A DNA stretch of 17,495 nucleotides from Anaerolineaceae bacterium UBA4799 (GCA_002402725.1 DHGL01000021.1:38772-56266); one strand, 5' to 3'; counted from the first letter of the stretch, positions 8,173 to 16,244 are shown. Notes: generated from the sequence alone by a model not told the origin. Made by a program: numbers and translations.

Positions 8173-8665
8173 TTACTTGCATTTACCGCCAACCGGAACC
8201 GCTGAAATCGGAACCCAACTGCAGCCATGTGACCTGTAAATTCGTTCTGCAGTATAGATCGAGCATACAATCGGTTCCTCAGTAGCATGCTCCTCTTCAG
8301 GCGGAAGCGGGGTGAATGTAGGCGGGGGGTCGGGTCTCTTGGTCCTGGGTTGACCTCGATGCCGTCCAGGTCCCCCATGGCCACACTACCATCCAGCCTG
8401 ACCCAGCAGAGTGATTCAGTATCATACACCTGTCAACCCGGGAATTGGTCCACGCCGCCGCGTTCAAGCATGAAGGAATTGTGACCATTAGGTTCTATGG
8501 TCTGTGTCACCACTGGCGAGTTTGTACCTCCGTCACGATGCATCTAAACTTCTACTCCGGGAATACCGGATTCACCCGCGTCACGGCTGCCATCACCGGT
8601 TACCCAGCCGTTACGCCAAAAGCAGTTGGAGGGAATATCGCCGAAGATTTCAACCCTGTGTCTGT
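8173..8665 (-). pseudogene. Decayed surface-protein gene (SdrD_B-like domain plus Cys-containing tail)
   Basis: One minus-strand frame reads IFGDIPSNCFWRNGWV, GDGSRDAGESGIPGVEV, a TAG stop (8546-8544), RDGGTNSPVVTQTIEPNG, a TGA stop (8435-8433), then VYDTESLCWVRLDGSVAMGD. The GDGxRDxGExGIPGV pattern is the signature of SdrD_B-type domains of surface adhesins. At a run of six G (8324-8329 on the plus strand) the sense jumps to another frame. Adding one base there gives DPTPPPTFTPLPPEEE and then CSIYTAERIYRSHGCSWV up to a TAA at 8175-8173, a Pro/Thr linker with a Cys-containing end typical of secreted proteins of this group. Two nonsense codons plus a frameshift mean the gene is dead. The 5' end and signal peptide are missing; the upstream limit near 8665 is approximate. 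The gaps on either side hold only the terminator and the antiporter's upstream region. Confidence 0.75.
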
Positions 8666-8701
8666 CTTGTTTATGTCTGTCTTGTTTATGTGTCTTGTTG
8701 A
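8659..8701. repeat. 15-bp tandem repeat upstream of the antiporter gene
   Basis: TGTCTGTCTTGTTTA occurs twice without mismatch (8659-8673, 8674-8688), followed by a degenerate third copy (TGTGTCTTGTTGA). It lies at the broken 5' edge of the pseudogene and about 25 bp before a TATAAT. Confidence 0.85.
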
Positions 8702-8725
8702 TGTGTCTAATAACGAATTTGACCG

Positions 8726-8731
8726 TATAAT
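8726..8731 (+). promoter_or_regulatory. Possible -10 box of the antiporter gene
   Basis: A perfect TATAAT lies about 118 nt before the antiporter start. No good -35 is found at 16-19 nt; the repeat tract ends close to where one would be. Confidence 0.35.
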
Positions 8732-8848
8732 ACACACGAAGAAGACTCAATATCAAAAGAGGCATCCGGGACTACCGGAATTCTTACTTACGGAAAATCG
8801 ATTCCCAAAATCAGCAGGACAATCTAAACCCAGGAGAGGGATCTTCTG

Positions 8849-10807
8849 ATGCAACCTATCGAAGAACCCGTTATCTTTTTTCTGGTCATCATGACATTGA
8901 TTCTGATCATGCCGCTGCTATCAGAGCGGGTTCATCTACCCGGCATCGTCGGGGTGATCATCGGGGGGATGCTGATTGGTCCCAATGGGTTCAATATACT
9001 GCCAGCCAACGACCGCATGGAATTTCTTTCCACCATCGGGCTGATTTACCTGATGTTCAGTGCCGGTTTGGAAGTGGATTTTCATCAGTTCATGCGGGTA
9101 AGAGGAAAATCCGCTATATTTGGCGTTTTGACCTTCACCATCCCCCAATTGTTCGGTATGGCGCTGGGATGGATCATTCACATGCCCTTGCTCGGATGCA
9201 TCCTTCTCGGCTCGGCATTTGCTTCGCACACGCTGCTTGCTTTTCCCATTCTCACCAGACTGGGGGTTACGAAGAATGAAGCCGTGGCGGTAACCGCTGG
9301 GGCTACCATCCTTACGGATATCGGTGCGTTCATCATCCTGGCCATTGTATTGGGGGCGGATGGTGGGCAGTTGGAGATTGGCTACTTCATCAAGCTTCTC
9401 GTGTTGCTGATCATCTTTGCACTTGCCATCCTCTTCATCCTTCCAAAGTTGGGAAAATGGTTTTTCCAGAATGTCAAAGGACGAACCGTTGAATTTCAGT
9501 TCGTCATCGTGTTGCTCTTCATCGCCGCCATGGGAGCCAAGCTGATCGGCGTGCACGAGGTTGTCGGAGCATTTCTGGCAGGTCTGGCGATCAACGCCAC
9601 ATTGCCGCGTCACAGTCCGGTAACCAGTCATGTGCTGTTCATGGGTGAATCCTTCTTCATTCCTATCTTCCTGCTCTTCAGTGGGATGATCACCGATCCA
9701 TTAACCCTGGTGCGCAACCCTGGAGCCATCTTTTTGGCGCTGGGTATCCTTCTCGTTGCCTATCTCTCCAAATTCGTCGCGTCCCTGATCACCGCCAGGC
9801 TGTTCAAATACAGGAAAGAAGAATTCTGGACGGTGTTCGGGTTATCTCACGCGCAGGCCGCCGTGACCATTCCTACACTGGTGATTGGTATGCAGATAGG
9901 TCTTTTCTCGACGGACCTTTTTAATGCCGCGATGATGATGATCTTATTAACCTCGATCACCTCGCCGTTGCTTGTGCAGAAATTCGCGCCCGGCCTTCAC
10001 CAGGATGTTACCGAGCTGGAAGAACTGCCGTTGTTTCAAAGAGTGCTCGTACCCATCTCCAACCCTGGCACGCAGGAACATCTGTTGGCTTTGGCCGGGT
10101 TACTCGCCAAGAGTAGCGGAGGTGAGGTGGTAGCGCTAAACGTCGTACTGGACAGCAGTGATCAGAAGGCGCACCTTGCACAGCAAAAGGAGATCCTGGA
10201 CCGTGTTCCTGAGATGCTGAAGGACCCTGAAACCCATTATGATTTAATTCCGCGCCTGGCAGACTCTTACGCCAGGGGCATTCTGCAGGTTTCGCGTGAA
10301 CGCGAATCTACACTGATCTTGATGGGATGGCGAGGGAGACGCACCTTTAAAACCAGTGTTCTGGGAACTGTGTTGGACGAAGTGATATGGGGTTCGGATA
10401 CACCCGTTATGGTTGGAAAGCTGACCCGGTCGCTCAATGGGACACGTCGAGTATTGTTGCTCTTACCGGTGGGAGTGGTGACCCCGGGGGCACTGCGGCG
10501 GGTGGTGCAGGCGAACATGACGATCGCCAAAGAATTGAACGTGCCATTAGAGATGCTGGCGGATAAGAGTTACCTGGATTTGATCAAACATATCATCGGA
10601 AAGAACCATAACGGGAACCAGGTCACGGTTCAAGAGATGGTTGGTTCTTTGCGTTTGAAAGACCTTGAAAAACATGTGGAGAGTGACCTGCTGGTCATTC
10701 CCGGTTTCGGGTCGCGCAAGCGCTTCATCGCCAACCTGGGCAACCTGCCCGAACGCCTGGCAGATTCATTCGCCGGCAATCTGCTCATCCTGCATTTTGA
10801 CCGTTGA
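8849..10807 (+). CDS. CPA2-family cation/proton antiporter with universal-stress-protein-like C-terminus
   Basis: The protein has 652 residues. Residues 1-385 form about 12 membrane segments of a Na+(K+)/H+ exchanger: PGIVGVIIGGMLIGPNGFNI (31-50) is the conserved first broken-helix region. The ion-binding helix has ILTDIGAF, with Asp157 preceded by Thr rather than the Asp-Asp of electrogenic NapA-type exchangers. ASHTLLAFPILTRLG and VGAFLAGLAINATLP are further family segments. From about 395 a UspA-like domain follows (RVLVPISNPG, then TLILMGWRG and SVLGTVLDEVIWGSDTPVMVG), and a second, degenerate copy fills about 525-652. The role is cytoplasmic pH or cation homeostasis gated by a cytosolic regulatory tail (inferred). 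The start at 8849 is supported by the purine-rich AGGAGAGGG 8-12 nt upstream. It stands alone and converges with the sulfatase-like gene, 39 bp apart. Confidence 0.92.
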   Translation: MQPIEEPVIFFLVIMTLILIMPLLSERVHLPGIVGVIIGGMLIGPNGFNILPANDRMEFLSTIGLIYLMFSAGLEVDFHQFMRVRGKSAIFGVLTFTIPQLFGMALGWIIHMPLLGCILLGSAFASHTLLAFPILTRLGVTKNEAVAVTAGATILTDIGAFIILAIVLGADGGQLEIGYFIKLLVLLIIFALAILFILPKLGKWFFQNVKGRTVEFQFVIVLLFIAAMGAKLIGVHEVVGAFLAGLAINATLPRHSPVTSHVLFMGESFFIPIFLLFSGMITDPLTLVRNPGAIFLALGILLVAYLSKFVASLITARLFKYRKEEFWTVFGLSHAQAAVTIPTLVIGMQIGLFSTDLFNAAMMMILLTSITSPLLVQKFAPGLHQDVTELEELPLFQRVLVPISNPGTQEHLLALAGLLAKSSGGEVVALNVVLDSSDQKAHLAQQKEILDRVPEMLKDPETHYDLIPRLADSYARGILQVSRERESTLILMGWRGRRTFKTSVLGTVLDEVIWGSDTPVMVGKLTRSLNGTRRVLLLLPVGVVTPGALRRVVQANMTIAKELNVPLEMLADKSYLDLIKHIIGKNHNGNQVTVQEMVGSLRLKDLEKHVESDLLVIPGFGSRKRFIANLGNLPERLADSFAGNLLILHFDR

Positions 10808-10846
10808 ACCGATCTACTCTTCCTAAAGAATTCTGGATCAAATGGA

Positions 10847-12805
10847 TTAATGGCTCTCACTGCCAGGGGCATTGAGTAAAGGTGCTAATGAGCTGGTATC
10901 AAACCCGTAGCGCTGCATGTGTTGCATGATCAACTCAAGTGCTTGTTCTTCGGTCAGTAGATCACTACAGGGAGTGTGATACTCTTTCACTTTGCCTTGT
11001 GATGTACTTAATGTTTGTACGTCTATCTCGAACCACTGGTCACACATGATCACAGACATGCGGCCAAACTGGTAAAAGGGTGCTTTGGATTCCGGGTAAA
11101 CCCCTTTTCCGGTAGCCGGATCTTTCTTGAATTTTGGGATTTTCGCGGTGATAATGGCATGGGGTTCATAGTGAGGGGATATCAATGATTGTCCTGCCAT
11201 CCAGCCGGGAACTGCGATATCCAGATAATCCAATAATGTCGGTGCGATGTCGATGGATTGTACATTATGAGTGATGACATCACTGTAATCTCCCTGCGGG
11301 AAGCGCATCAACAGGGGCAGCCTGGAATTGGTCCACTTCTGGCTGTGGTCACTGGTCACCACCAGTATGGTGTTATCCAACAGTTTGTTTTCTTCCAGAT
11401 AAGCGTAAATCTCCTCCACCGCCCGGTCAAATTCCAACAACGCGTCGTAATAGAACAACTGGTTTTTGGTATCCTGGTGATCTAAATTAAGACCCGAGGA
11501 GAACACCTGTTCTTCGGGAAAGTAATTCGGTCCGTGGGTACCCATCCAGTGGAGGTGCGCAAAAACGGGTTGACGACTATCCTCGAGCAATGTGAAAAGC
11601 CGGGCTAATTTTTGGCTGTCGTTGAATTTCAGGGGGGCTTCCGTGACCTGTTCGTAAGGATTGGTCATATCGGAAATGAAGTAAATATGACCCAACCGTG
11701 CACCCAGCCTGTCTATCACTTCTTGCTGAAAGAGATGGTCGACACCCGGGTAAAGTTTCGAGAGTGTGAACATCAGCGGGTCAAATTCAGCCGAGCGACC
11801 ATTGGCTTCGTCGAAAGCGTTCTGGAAGTTAATCTTGTAAGCATCAGCATACACCGGGTTGCTGAATTGCGCGGTGTAATAGCCATAATCTGACAGTATG
11901 GCCGGCAGGCTTTGATAAGCGTCCTCGCCCCGCAGGATATCTGAGGAATTGATGACGCGAGTATCGGCCGGGTATCTACCTGTCAGTATCGCGGTGACAG
12001 ATCCAATTGTTCCCTGCGCGTTGGTAAAGGGATTAATGGCTCTTAACGATTCAGTGGCAATGCTGCGCAGAAAAGGGGTGGTGTCTCTTTCATTGTTATC
12101 AAGGGAGGTGTATTCCGCGTTCACCCCGTCTACGGTGATGAGCAGGATATCGGGCAGGGAAGCGTTGTTGCGCATGGGGCGGTGCTGGCTGACGTCCAAC
12201 GAACTATCAAGTATGGATTCCGCGGGGATGATGGCGCCGGTGACAGCAAGGACAAGAAGGACACTGATAAGGATCAACCGATGGAAGGGTTTCTGCCGTG
12301 CGAAGAGCACAGCGAGGAGGTTAAGAAACTCCATCAACTTAAAATACAGGTAAATTACCAGGAGTGAAAACAGAATGCCATAAAGTGCACGGCTCCAGCC
12401 ACTGGTCGAGATAATGCCAAATTGGAAAACAGTATACGTGAAGTTATCCACCATCAATAAAACCAACGCGGCAAGTAGGAATGCCGGCAGCAGCATGGCA
12501 AGAGAAGTAAGCACTTTTCTGTAAGCAGCATTCTTGATGATCCACCCGCTTACCAGGATAAGCGAAAGTACCAGACAGCAAGCCAACACCAATAAACTGG
12601 AGGCTGTGGTGAAAGCCTGAATCTTTTGGAGGAGGGGGATGGTCTGCAGAAAAGAAGGTCGCGTGAAGATGAAGACCCATTCCATAGTGATGTAGAGCGC
12701 CGCTATCACAATGGTGAGCACAAACAGGCTGACCGGCGACCAGGCGGCATGCGCCAGCGGACGGAACAGTTTTGTGACGGGTGAGTTTTCAGTTTTTGTT
12801 GGCAT
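10847..12805 (-). CDS. Membrane AlkP-superfamily enzyme, LtaS-like (sulfatase-fold phosphotransferase or hydrolase)
   Basis: The 652-residue protein has about five membrane helices (roughly 26-47, 68-90, 98-120, 139-158, 176-194) and then an extracytoplasmic sulfatase-fold domain (about 217-600). Metal ligands are visible: ITVDG (Asp226), THG/LHW histidines (417-424) and TSDHS (Asp486, His487). Where sulfatases have CxPSR before LLTGRYP, this protein has TIGSV before TAILTGRYP, placing Thr266 at the nucleophile site. Thr is used by lipoteichoic-acid synthases and phosphoethanolamine transferases, and the five-TM-plus-ectodomain layout is that of LtaS, so a phospho-group transferase acting on an envelope polymer is favoured over a sulfatase (inference). 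It is downstream of the DUF6056-like gene on the same strand, with a 155-bp gap. No good SD precedes the ATG at 12805. Confidence 0.85.
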   Translation of the reverse strand: MPTKTENSPVTKLFRPLAHAAWSPVSLFVLTIVIAALYITMEWVFIFTRPSFLQTIPLLQKIQAFTTASSLLVLACCLVLSLILVSGWIIKNAAYRKVLTSLAMLLPAFLLAALVLLMVDNFTYTVFQFGIISTSGWSRALYGILFSLLVIYLYFKLMEFLNLLAVLFARQKPFHRLILISVLLVLAVTGAIIPAESILDSSLDVSQHRPMRNNASLPDILLITVDGVNAEYTSLDNNERDTTPFLRSIATESLRAINPFTNAQGTIGSVTAILTGRYPADTRVINSSDILRGEDAYQSLPAILSDYGYYTAQFSNPVYADAYKINFQNAFDEANGRSAEFDPLMFTLSKLYPGVDHLFQQEVIDRLGARLGHIYFISDMTNPYEQVTEAPLKFNDSQKLARLFTLLEDSRQPVFAHLHWMGTHGPNYFPEEQVFSSGLNLDHQDTKNQLFYYDALLEFDRAVEEIYAYLEENKLLDNTILVVTSDHSQKWTNSRLPLLMRFPQGDYSDVITHNVQSIDIAPTLLDYLDIAVPGWMAGQSLISPHYEPHAIITAKIPKFKKDPATGKGVYPESKAPFYQFGRMSVIMCDQWFEIDVQTLSTSQGKVKEYHTPCSDLLTEEQALELIMQHMQRYGFDTSSLAPLLNAPGSESH

Positions 12806-12833
12806 AATAAGTCAGAGGTTTACCGGGGCTAAT

Positions 12834-12842
12834 TTTATACCA
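12834..12842 (-). promoter_or_regulatory. Possible extended -10 for the LtaS-like gene
   Basis: On the minus strand TGGTATAAA (12842-12834) lies about 30 nt before the start. No convincing -35 is seen, and no terminator is visible in the 12806-12960 gap, so read-through from the upstream genes is also possible. Confidence 0.35.
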
Positions 12843-12960
12843 TTTACTTAATCATGAGGAAAAATGGATTGATGAGACCACGAAAATCCCAAGACAAATT
12901 GCAGCAGACAATTCAAGTTCTACATCCCTGACTTTGAACAACAGCATCGAGTCTGGTCAT

Positions 12961-14319
12961 TTATGGTGTGAAAACCGCTGTAAGCAGATTCAAGAAGCTG
13001 ATCACAGCGATAAACCCTGCGGTCATCAGGATTGGCGCAAGAGAGTAGCAGCGTTTGTGGTATTTGTCATCAAAAACCAGCGCGCCGCAAAGAATGATGG
13101 CGGTATAGAGGAACATCATTGTCCTGGATGAGGAATCCCATATGGAAGGTGAAAAACCCAACATCACGCGGGAGAGGATTCCCAGCAACAGGATTCCCGC
13201 TGCCAGTAATCCGCTGCTGCGATGTTCAAATGAAGAAACCAACAGGCTGAATACCATTACCAGGAGCACGCTGCCGAGGATAAACGGCACATAACTACCT
13301 GCCTGGGTGAAGTTCTGCAGCGTGATGAACCCTTTATCGGTTAATTGAGACTGAACCTGGTGCAAAAAGGGAAACTGGCTGGCACCCAACCAGGTGAAAA
13401 CGCCGGAATAGAGGATACCAAAAAGCGCAAAGAGCGCGTACAGGCGGGTGAAGACTGCCTGGTGCTGCTGCACTACTCCTATGGTTAGCACCAGCACAAG
13501 CGTAAAAAAGAGCAGGTTCGGTCGGAATACCAGGCGTTCAAGCGTGGAGGAATATCCGATTTCCAGCTTATCCACCAGCGAGAGGGCATCAAAATCAATG
13601 AAGTCGCGCATTTCCACCAGTCTGCGCGCGGCGTTGCCGGGTGAGAGCAAAGAAAAAAGCGCGCTCGCCGCCGAAAGCAGCAATGCAGCGGGGATGAACC
13701 AATGGAAACGCTTCTGACGCAGCATGAGTGCCGTCATCACCATGAACACCAGCGTGAGCACCGCGGCCATTTGTTCCTGGTTGGCGCCGTACAACAACAA
13801 TGGAATGGCCGCGATGGGCTCAAGCGGCTGCACGCGCTCAGAGGACAGGATTTTCTTAGCGACCAGGACGGCGAAAAGACCGGCAGCGGCAACCCACAGG
13901 TAGTTGAGGCTGGTAGTGACCCAGCCGGCTGAACGTAAATCAATGAAGGGGAAGATAAACAACATAATGACGATGAACCAGTTAAGAGCGCTGGAGGGTT
14001 TGCGGCAGACCAGGCGGGAGATGATCAACCCCAAAGCGGCGAAAACCGCCGGGTTTAGGATGCGCCATACTATCGCTGGAAAGGTGCCAAGCATACCCCG
14101 TATGGCAGTGATGATAAGCAGGCGCGAACTCCATTCACCGTAAATATTCTCCAGGTAAGGGACCAACCTGGAGAGTTCGGTCATGCGCCGGTAGTGGCGG
14201 TCGTCCAGCAGGTTTATCGGCAGGTACAGGTGAAGCAGGAACATGACCAGGAATAGAAAAACAAACGGGGTATATTCCCAGGAGGCTATCTTCTTTACGA
14301 ACGTCGATGTAGCTTTCAT
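12961..14319 (-). CDS. Polytopic membrane protein, DUF6056/GT-C glycosyltransferase-like
   Basis: The 452-residue protein has about 11-12 hydrophobic helices. The first extracytoplasmic loop carries NLLDD (Asp39, Asp40) and GEWSSRLLI (62-70), recalling the acidic loop-1 motif of GT-C enzymes that use polyprenyl-phosphate sugars. Later markers are AGWVTTSLNYLW (131-142), YGANQEQ (177-183) and LSPGNAARR (225-233), the pattern of DUF6056 proteins. It probably transfers a sugar to an envelope or S-layer-type acceptor outside the membrane (inference). The start ATG overlaps the stop of the upstream gene as ATGA (14319-14316), so the two are translationally coupled; only a weak GGCGG precedes it. 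Confidence 0.75.
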   Translation of the reverse strand: MKATSTFVKKIASWEYTPFVFLFLVMFLLHLYLPINLLDDRHYRRMTELSRLVPYLENIYGEWSSRLLIITAIRGMLGTFPAIVWRILNPAVFAALGLIISRLVCRKPSSALNWFIVIMLFIFPFIDLRSAGWVTTSLNYLWVAAAGLFAVLVAKKILSSERVQPLEPIAAIPLLLYGANQEQMAAVLTLVFMVMTALMLRQKRFHWFIPAALLLSAASALFSLLSPGNAARRLVEMRDFIDFDALSLVDKLEIGYSSTLERLVFRPNLLFFTLVLVLTIGVVQQHQAVFTRLYALFALFGILYSGVFTWLGASQFPFLHQVQSQLTDKGFITLQNFTQAGSYVPFILGSVLLVMVFSLLVSSFEHRSSGLLAAGILLLGILSRVMLGFSPSIWDSSSRTMMFLYTAIILCGALVFDDKYHKRCYSLAPILMTAGFIAVISFLNLLTAVFTP

Positions 14320-14807
14320 TGATTTCCGCCGATGAGGAGCGCAGTGTCGATGAAGTAATGATGTGCATTGTTGCGGTAATCAATGAAGACGCGGTAAGAA
14401 TGGTGCTCAAGCGCAAGCCCGGGTTTGAATGCCTTGGCGTAAAATCCGTTCAAGGTATAGTCAATGCCGTCTGCGTAACGGTCGCTCAATTCCTCCCGCT
14501 GTGTCATCTGCGTGGGCAGCCTCAGGTATTTACCGCTGACACTATCCAACAGTACCAGTGCGCAATCGAAAGTGGCCGGCGGCTCGCCAGGGATGAGCGC
14601 CCACCCGCTAAAGGTCAGAAAATAGTTCCCTTCATCAACCGTATCGAGAGACCACTCTACGGGAGAATCAGTGGAAGGTTCAGCTGGCGGGACTGTGCGC
14701 ATACGCGAGAAGTCAATGACCAGCGCGAGCGTGAACAGGGCAATCAGCAACACACCGATAAGGCTTGAGTAAAGCAGGGTTCGGGATTTGGTTTCGGTTC
14801 CAGCCAT
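14316..14807 (-). CDS. Single-TM protein with extracellular SGWA-type domain, function unknown
   Basis: The 163-residue protein has one membrane helix at about 11-31 and a short Pro/Ser linker. Residues 53-160 form a beta-rich domain with NYFLTFSGWALIPG (61-74), DCALVLLDS, LSDRYADGIDYTLNGFYA (107-124) and HSYRVFIDYR. The pattern of a GWA motif, an R..Y..G motif, a GF and a final strand is one I have seen in ectodomains linked to membrane glycosyltransferases, but I cannot name a family. It is coupled by an ATGA overlap to the DUF6056-like gene, so it is probably its partner or acceptor-binding subunit. Topology puts the domain outside. The SD is weak (GGA 7 nt before ATG), and TATAAT on the minus strand near 14859 may be the promoter. 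Confidence 0.75.
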   Translation of the reverse strand: MAGTETKSRTLLYSSLIGVLLIALFTLALVIDFSRMRTVPPAEPSTDSPVEWSLDTVDEGNYFLTFSGWALIPGEPPATFDCALVLLDSVSGKYLRLPTQMTQREELSDRYADGIDYTLNGFYAKAFKPGLALEHHSYRVFIDYRNNAHHYFIDTALLIGGNQ

Positions 14808-14859
14808 TGGTGGTCCAAATGTTCCAGGAGTAACTTTGGAGTGAAGCAGATGTATTGAT

Positions 14860-14865
14860 TATAAT
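14860..14865 (+). promoter_or_regulatory. -10 box of the PD40 lipoprotein gene (leaderless arrangement)
   Basis: TATAAT ends only 6 nt before the ATG at 14872, where transcription would normally start. TTGGAG at 14836-14841 is a poor -35 (18-nt spacer). The near-palindromic ATTATAAT means the divergent gene may share the AT-rich region. Confidence 0.5.
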
Positions 14866-14871
14866 TTATGC

Positions 14872-15852
14872 ATGAAAATGCGTTTGCTTATAATCAGTGT
14901 GATATTCACAGCCTTACTGACAGCGTGCGGGAAACCGGAGGTAGCGGCTGCGCTGCCCCGCGCGCTGGTGAACACGCCGCGGCCTTCCCCGGCAGTCACA
15001 CCGACCAGGGTTGGCGACTGCAAGAAGATTGCGCTGGTGATTACAGACGGGGCGAACGCGGATATTCACACCGTCTGCCCGGATGGCAGCAACCTGGTGA
15101 ACATCACCAACGAGTGGCTGAACGATACCGACCCGGCCTGGTCGCCTGATGGAAAACGCATCGCTTTCACATCAAACCGCGGTGAAGCGGGTAGCCAGAT
15201 CTATATCATGGACGCGGACGGCAAGTATCCCCAACGCCTGACCGAAGACAACGAGAACGACCTTCCCATCTGGCTGCCCAATGGCACGCAGGTGGCGTTC
15301 CGCACCCACGACGGCAACGGCACCTGGTGGTGGCGCATCTACGACTTGCAGACACATGAAATCACCAAGTACAGTGTGCCCTCATACGATTTCTTTTTTC
15401 AAACCCCGGCGTGGTCTCCGGATGGGCAGTACCTGGCGTACATGTCGCTGGTCGAGCAGCAGGAACGCAACGACGGCTCCAGTCAGATCCATATCAAGAA
15501 CCTGGTAGACGGCAGCGATACCACGCTCACCAATGACGTCTGGGCGAACATCAAACCCGCCTGGTCGCACGATGGGCAGCGCATTGCCTTCTTTTCGGAA
15601 CGCGACGGGACCTACAACCTGTTCGCGTTATATGTGATGAACATTGACGGTAGCGGTTTGCGCCGGCTCACTTTGCCGGAATTTTCAGAGGATGTGGTGT
15701 GCGCCTGGTCACCGGACGGGAGCGAGATTGCCGTGGGTAACAGCGTAGTGATGCGCAACATTTTCATTGTCGATGTTGAAACTGGGGAAGTAAGTGTGCT
15801 GCTGGAACTGCCCGAGGGCCTCAGCGCCTCGTCTCCGGCGTGGCAGCCTTGA
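14872..15852 (+). CDS. PD40/TolB-like beta-propeller lipoprotein
   Basis: The 326-residue protein has a lipobox LLTAC (Cys19) and a short Pro/Thr linker, so it is membrane-anchored outside the cytoplasm. The rest is a six-bladed propeller of PD40 repeats: PAWSPDGKRIAF (88-99), PIWLPNGTQVAF (132-143), PAWSPDGQYLAY (179-190), PAWSHDGQRIAF (229-240) and CAWSPDGSEIAV (278-289). The last SPAWQP and the first strand close the ring (Velcro). Compared with TolB, the N-terminal TolB_N domain is missing, as expected for an organism without an outer membrane; it is thus not a Tol-Pal component. The role is probably ligand or protein binding at the cell surface. It has no SD, and the promoter -10 sits right before the ATG. 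No clear terminator follows. Confidence 0.88.
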   Translation: MKMRLLIISVIFTALLTACGKPEVAAALPRALVNTPRPSPAVTPTRVGDCKKIALVITDGANADIHTVCPDGSNLVNITNEWLNDTDPAWSPDGKRIAFTSNRGEAGSQIYIMDADGKYPQRLTEDNENDLPIWLPNGTQVAFRTHDGNGTWWWRIYDLQTHEITKYSVPSYDFFFQTPAWSPDGQYLAYMSLVEQQERNDGSSQIHIKNLVDGSDTTLTNDVWANIKPAWSHDGQRIAFFSERDGTYNLFALYVMNIDGSGLRRLTLPEFSEDVVCAWSPDGSEIAVGNSVVMRNIFIVDVETGEVSVLLELPEGLSASSPAWQP

Positions 15853-15924
15853 TCAAGGTAAAGGGGATGCGAACCTTATCCTGACCGTCAATTGACATGC
15901 TCTATCAAAAATCAAGGAGAGAAT

Positions 15925-16236
15925 TTGAAAATTTTCAATCCCCAACATGAATTAACGGGGGTGTTTGACCCGGCGTAAAAGACCTTCACCATGGCTGTAC
16001 CCGGGCTGGCGAAGATCCTCACCAACCCGCCAGCCATGGGAATTGACGACGGGCTGGCGCATCAACTGGACCTCTTCGGCTGCCAGGCGCTCATCGTCAT
16101 TGACAGGGAGAAGGGGGGGAAGTACAGCATCCCGTTCAGCGTGTTCACGGATATCGGCTGGTACGCGTATGTGGGTGACCTGGCGGTGCTATACGCTCCG
16201 ATGAGATACTGGGCGGAGGAAGAGTATTTATTGTAA
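15925..16236 (+). pseudogene. Small conserved-looking hypothetical gene interrupted by an in-frame TAA
   Basis: A TTG at 15925 with a good SD (AAGGAG at 15914-15919, 5-nt spacer) opens a frame reading KIFNPQHELTGVFDPA. It hits TAA at 15976-15978 and continues in the same frame as KTFTMAVPGLAKILTNPP to TAA at 16234-16236 (103 codons besides the internal and final stops). The 81-residue part from the ATG at 15991 has no SD of its own. The sense, with FDPA joined to KTFTMAVPG, runs straight through the stop, so a one-base nonsense change in a codon such as CAA or GAA is the likely cause. The C-terminal half (GCQALIVIDREKGGKYSIPF, then a Trp/Tyr-rich end) looks like a small soluble alpha/beta protein. 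I do not recognise a named family. Restart at 15991, read-through or sequence error remain possible. Confidence 0.6.
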
Positions 16237-16244
16237 AAAATTAG

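Noticed and set aside
8659..8701. Short CRISPR-like array
   Set aside because: The units are directly adjacent with no spacers, and no cas genes are present.
8445..8849. 134-codon plus-strand frame before the antiporter
   Set aside because: It is antisense to the SdrD_B-like remnant, runs through the tandem repeats and promoter, and has low-complexity translation.
8936..9631. 231-codon minus-strand frame
   Set aside because: It is antisense to the antiporter's membrane helices; its composition (many Q, D, H) is typical of reversed hydrophobic codons.
10847..12805. Annotation as a true sulfatase
   Set aside because: The CxPSR/SxPSR formylglycine motif is absent; Thr266 occupies the nucleophile position.
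14872..15852. Annotation as TolB of the Tol-Pal system
   Set aside because: It has a lipobox and lacks the TolB N-terminal domain, and no tol/pal neighbours or outer-membrane genes are present; only the propeller is shared.
15887..15896. GTCAATTGAC palindrome
   Set aside because: It is only 10 bp with no second site, so it may be chance.
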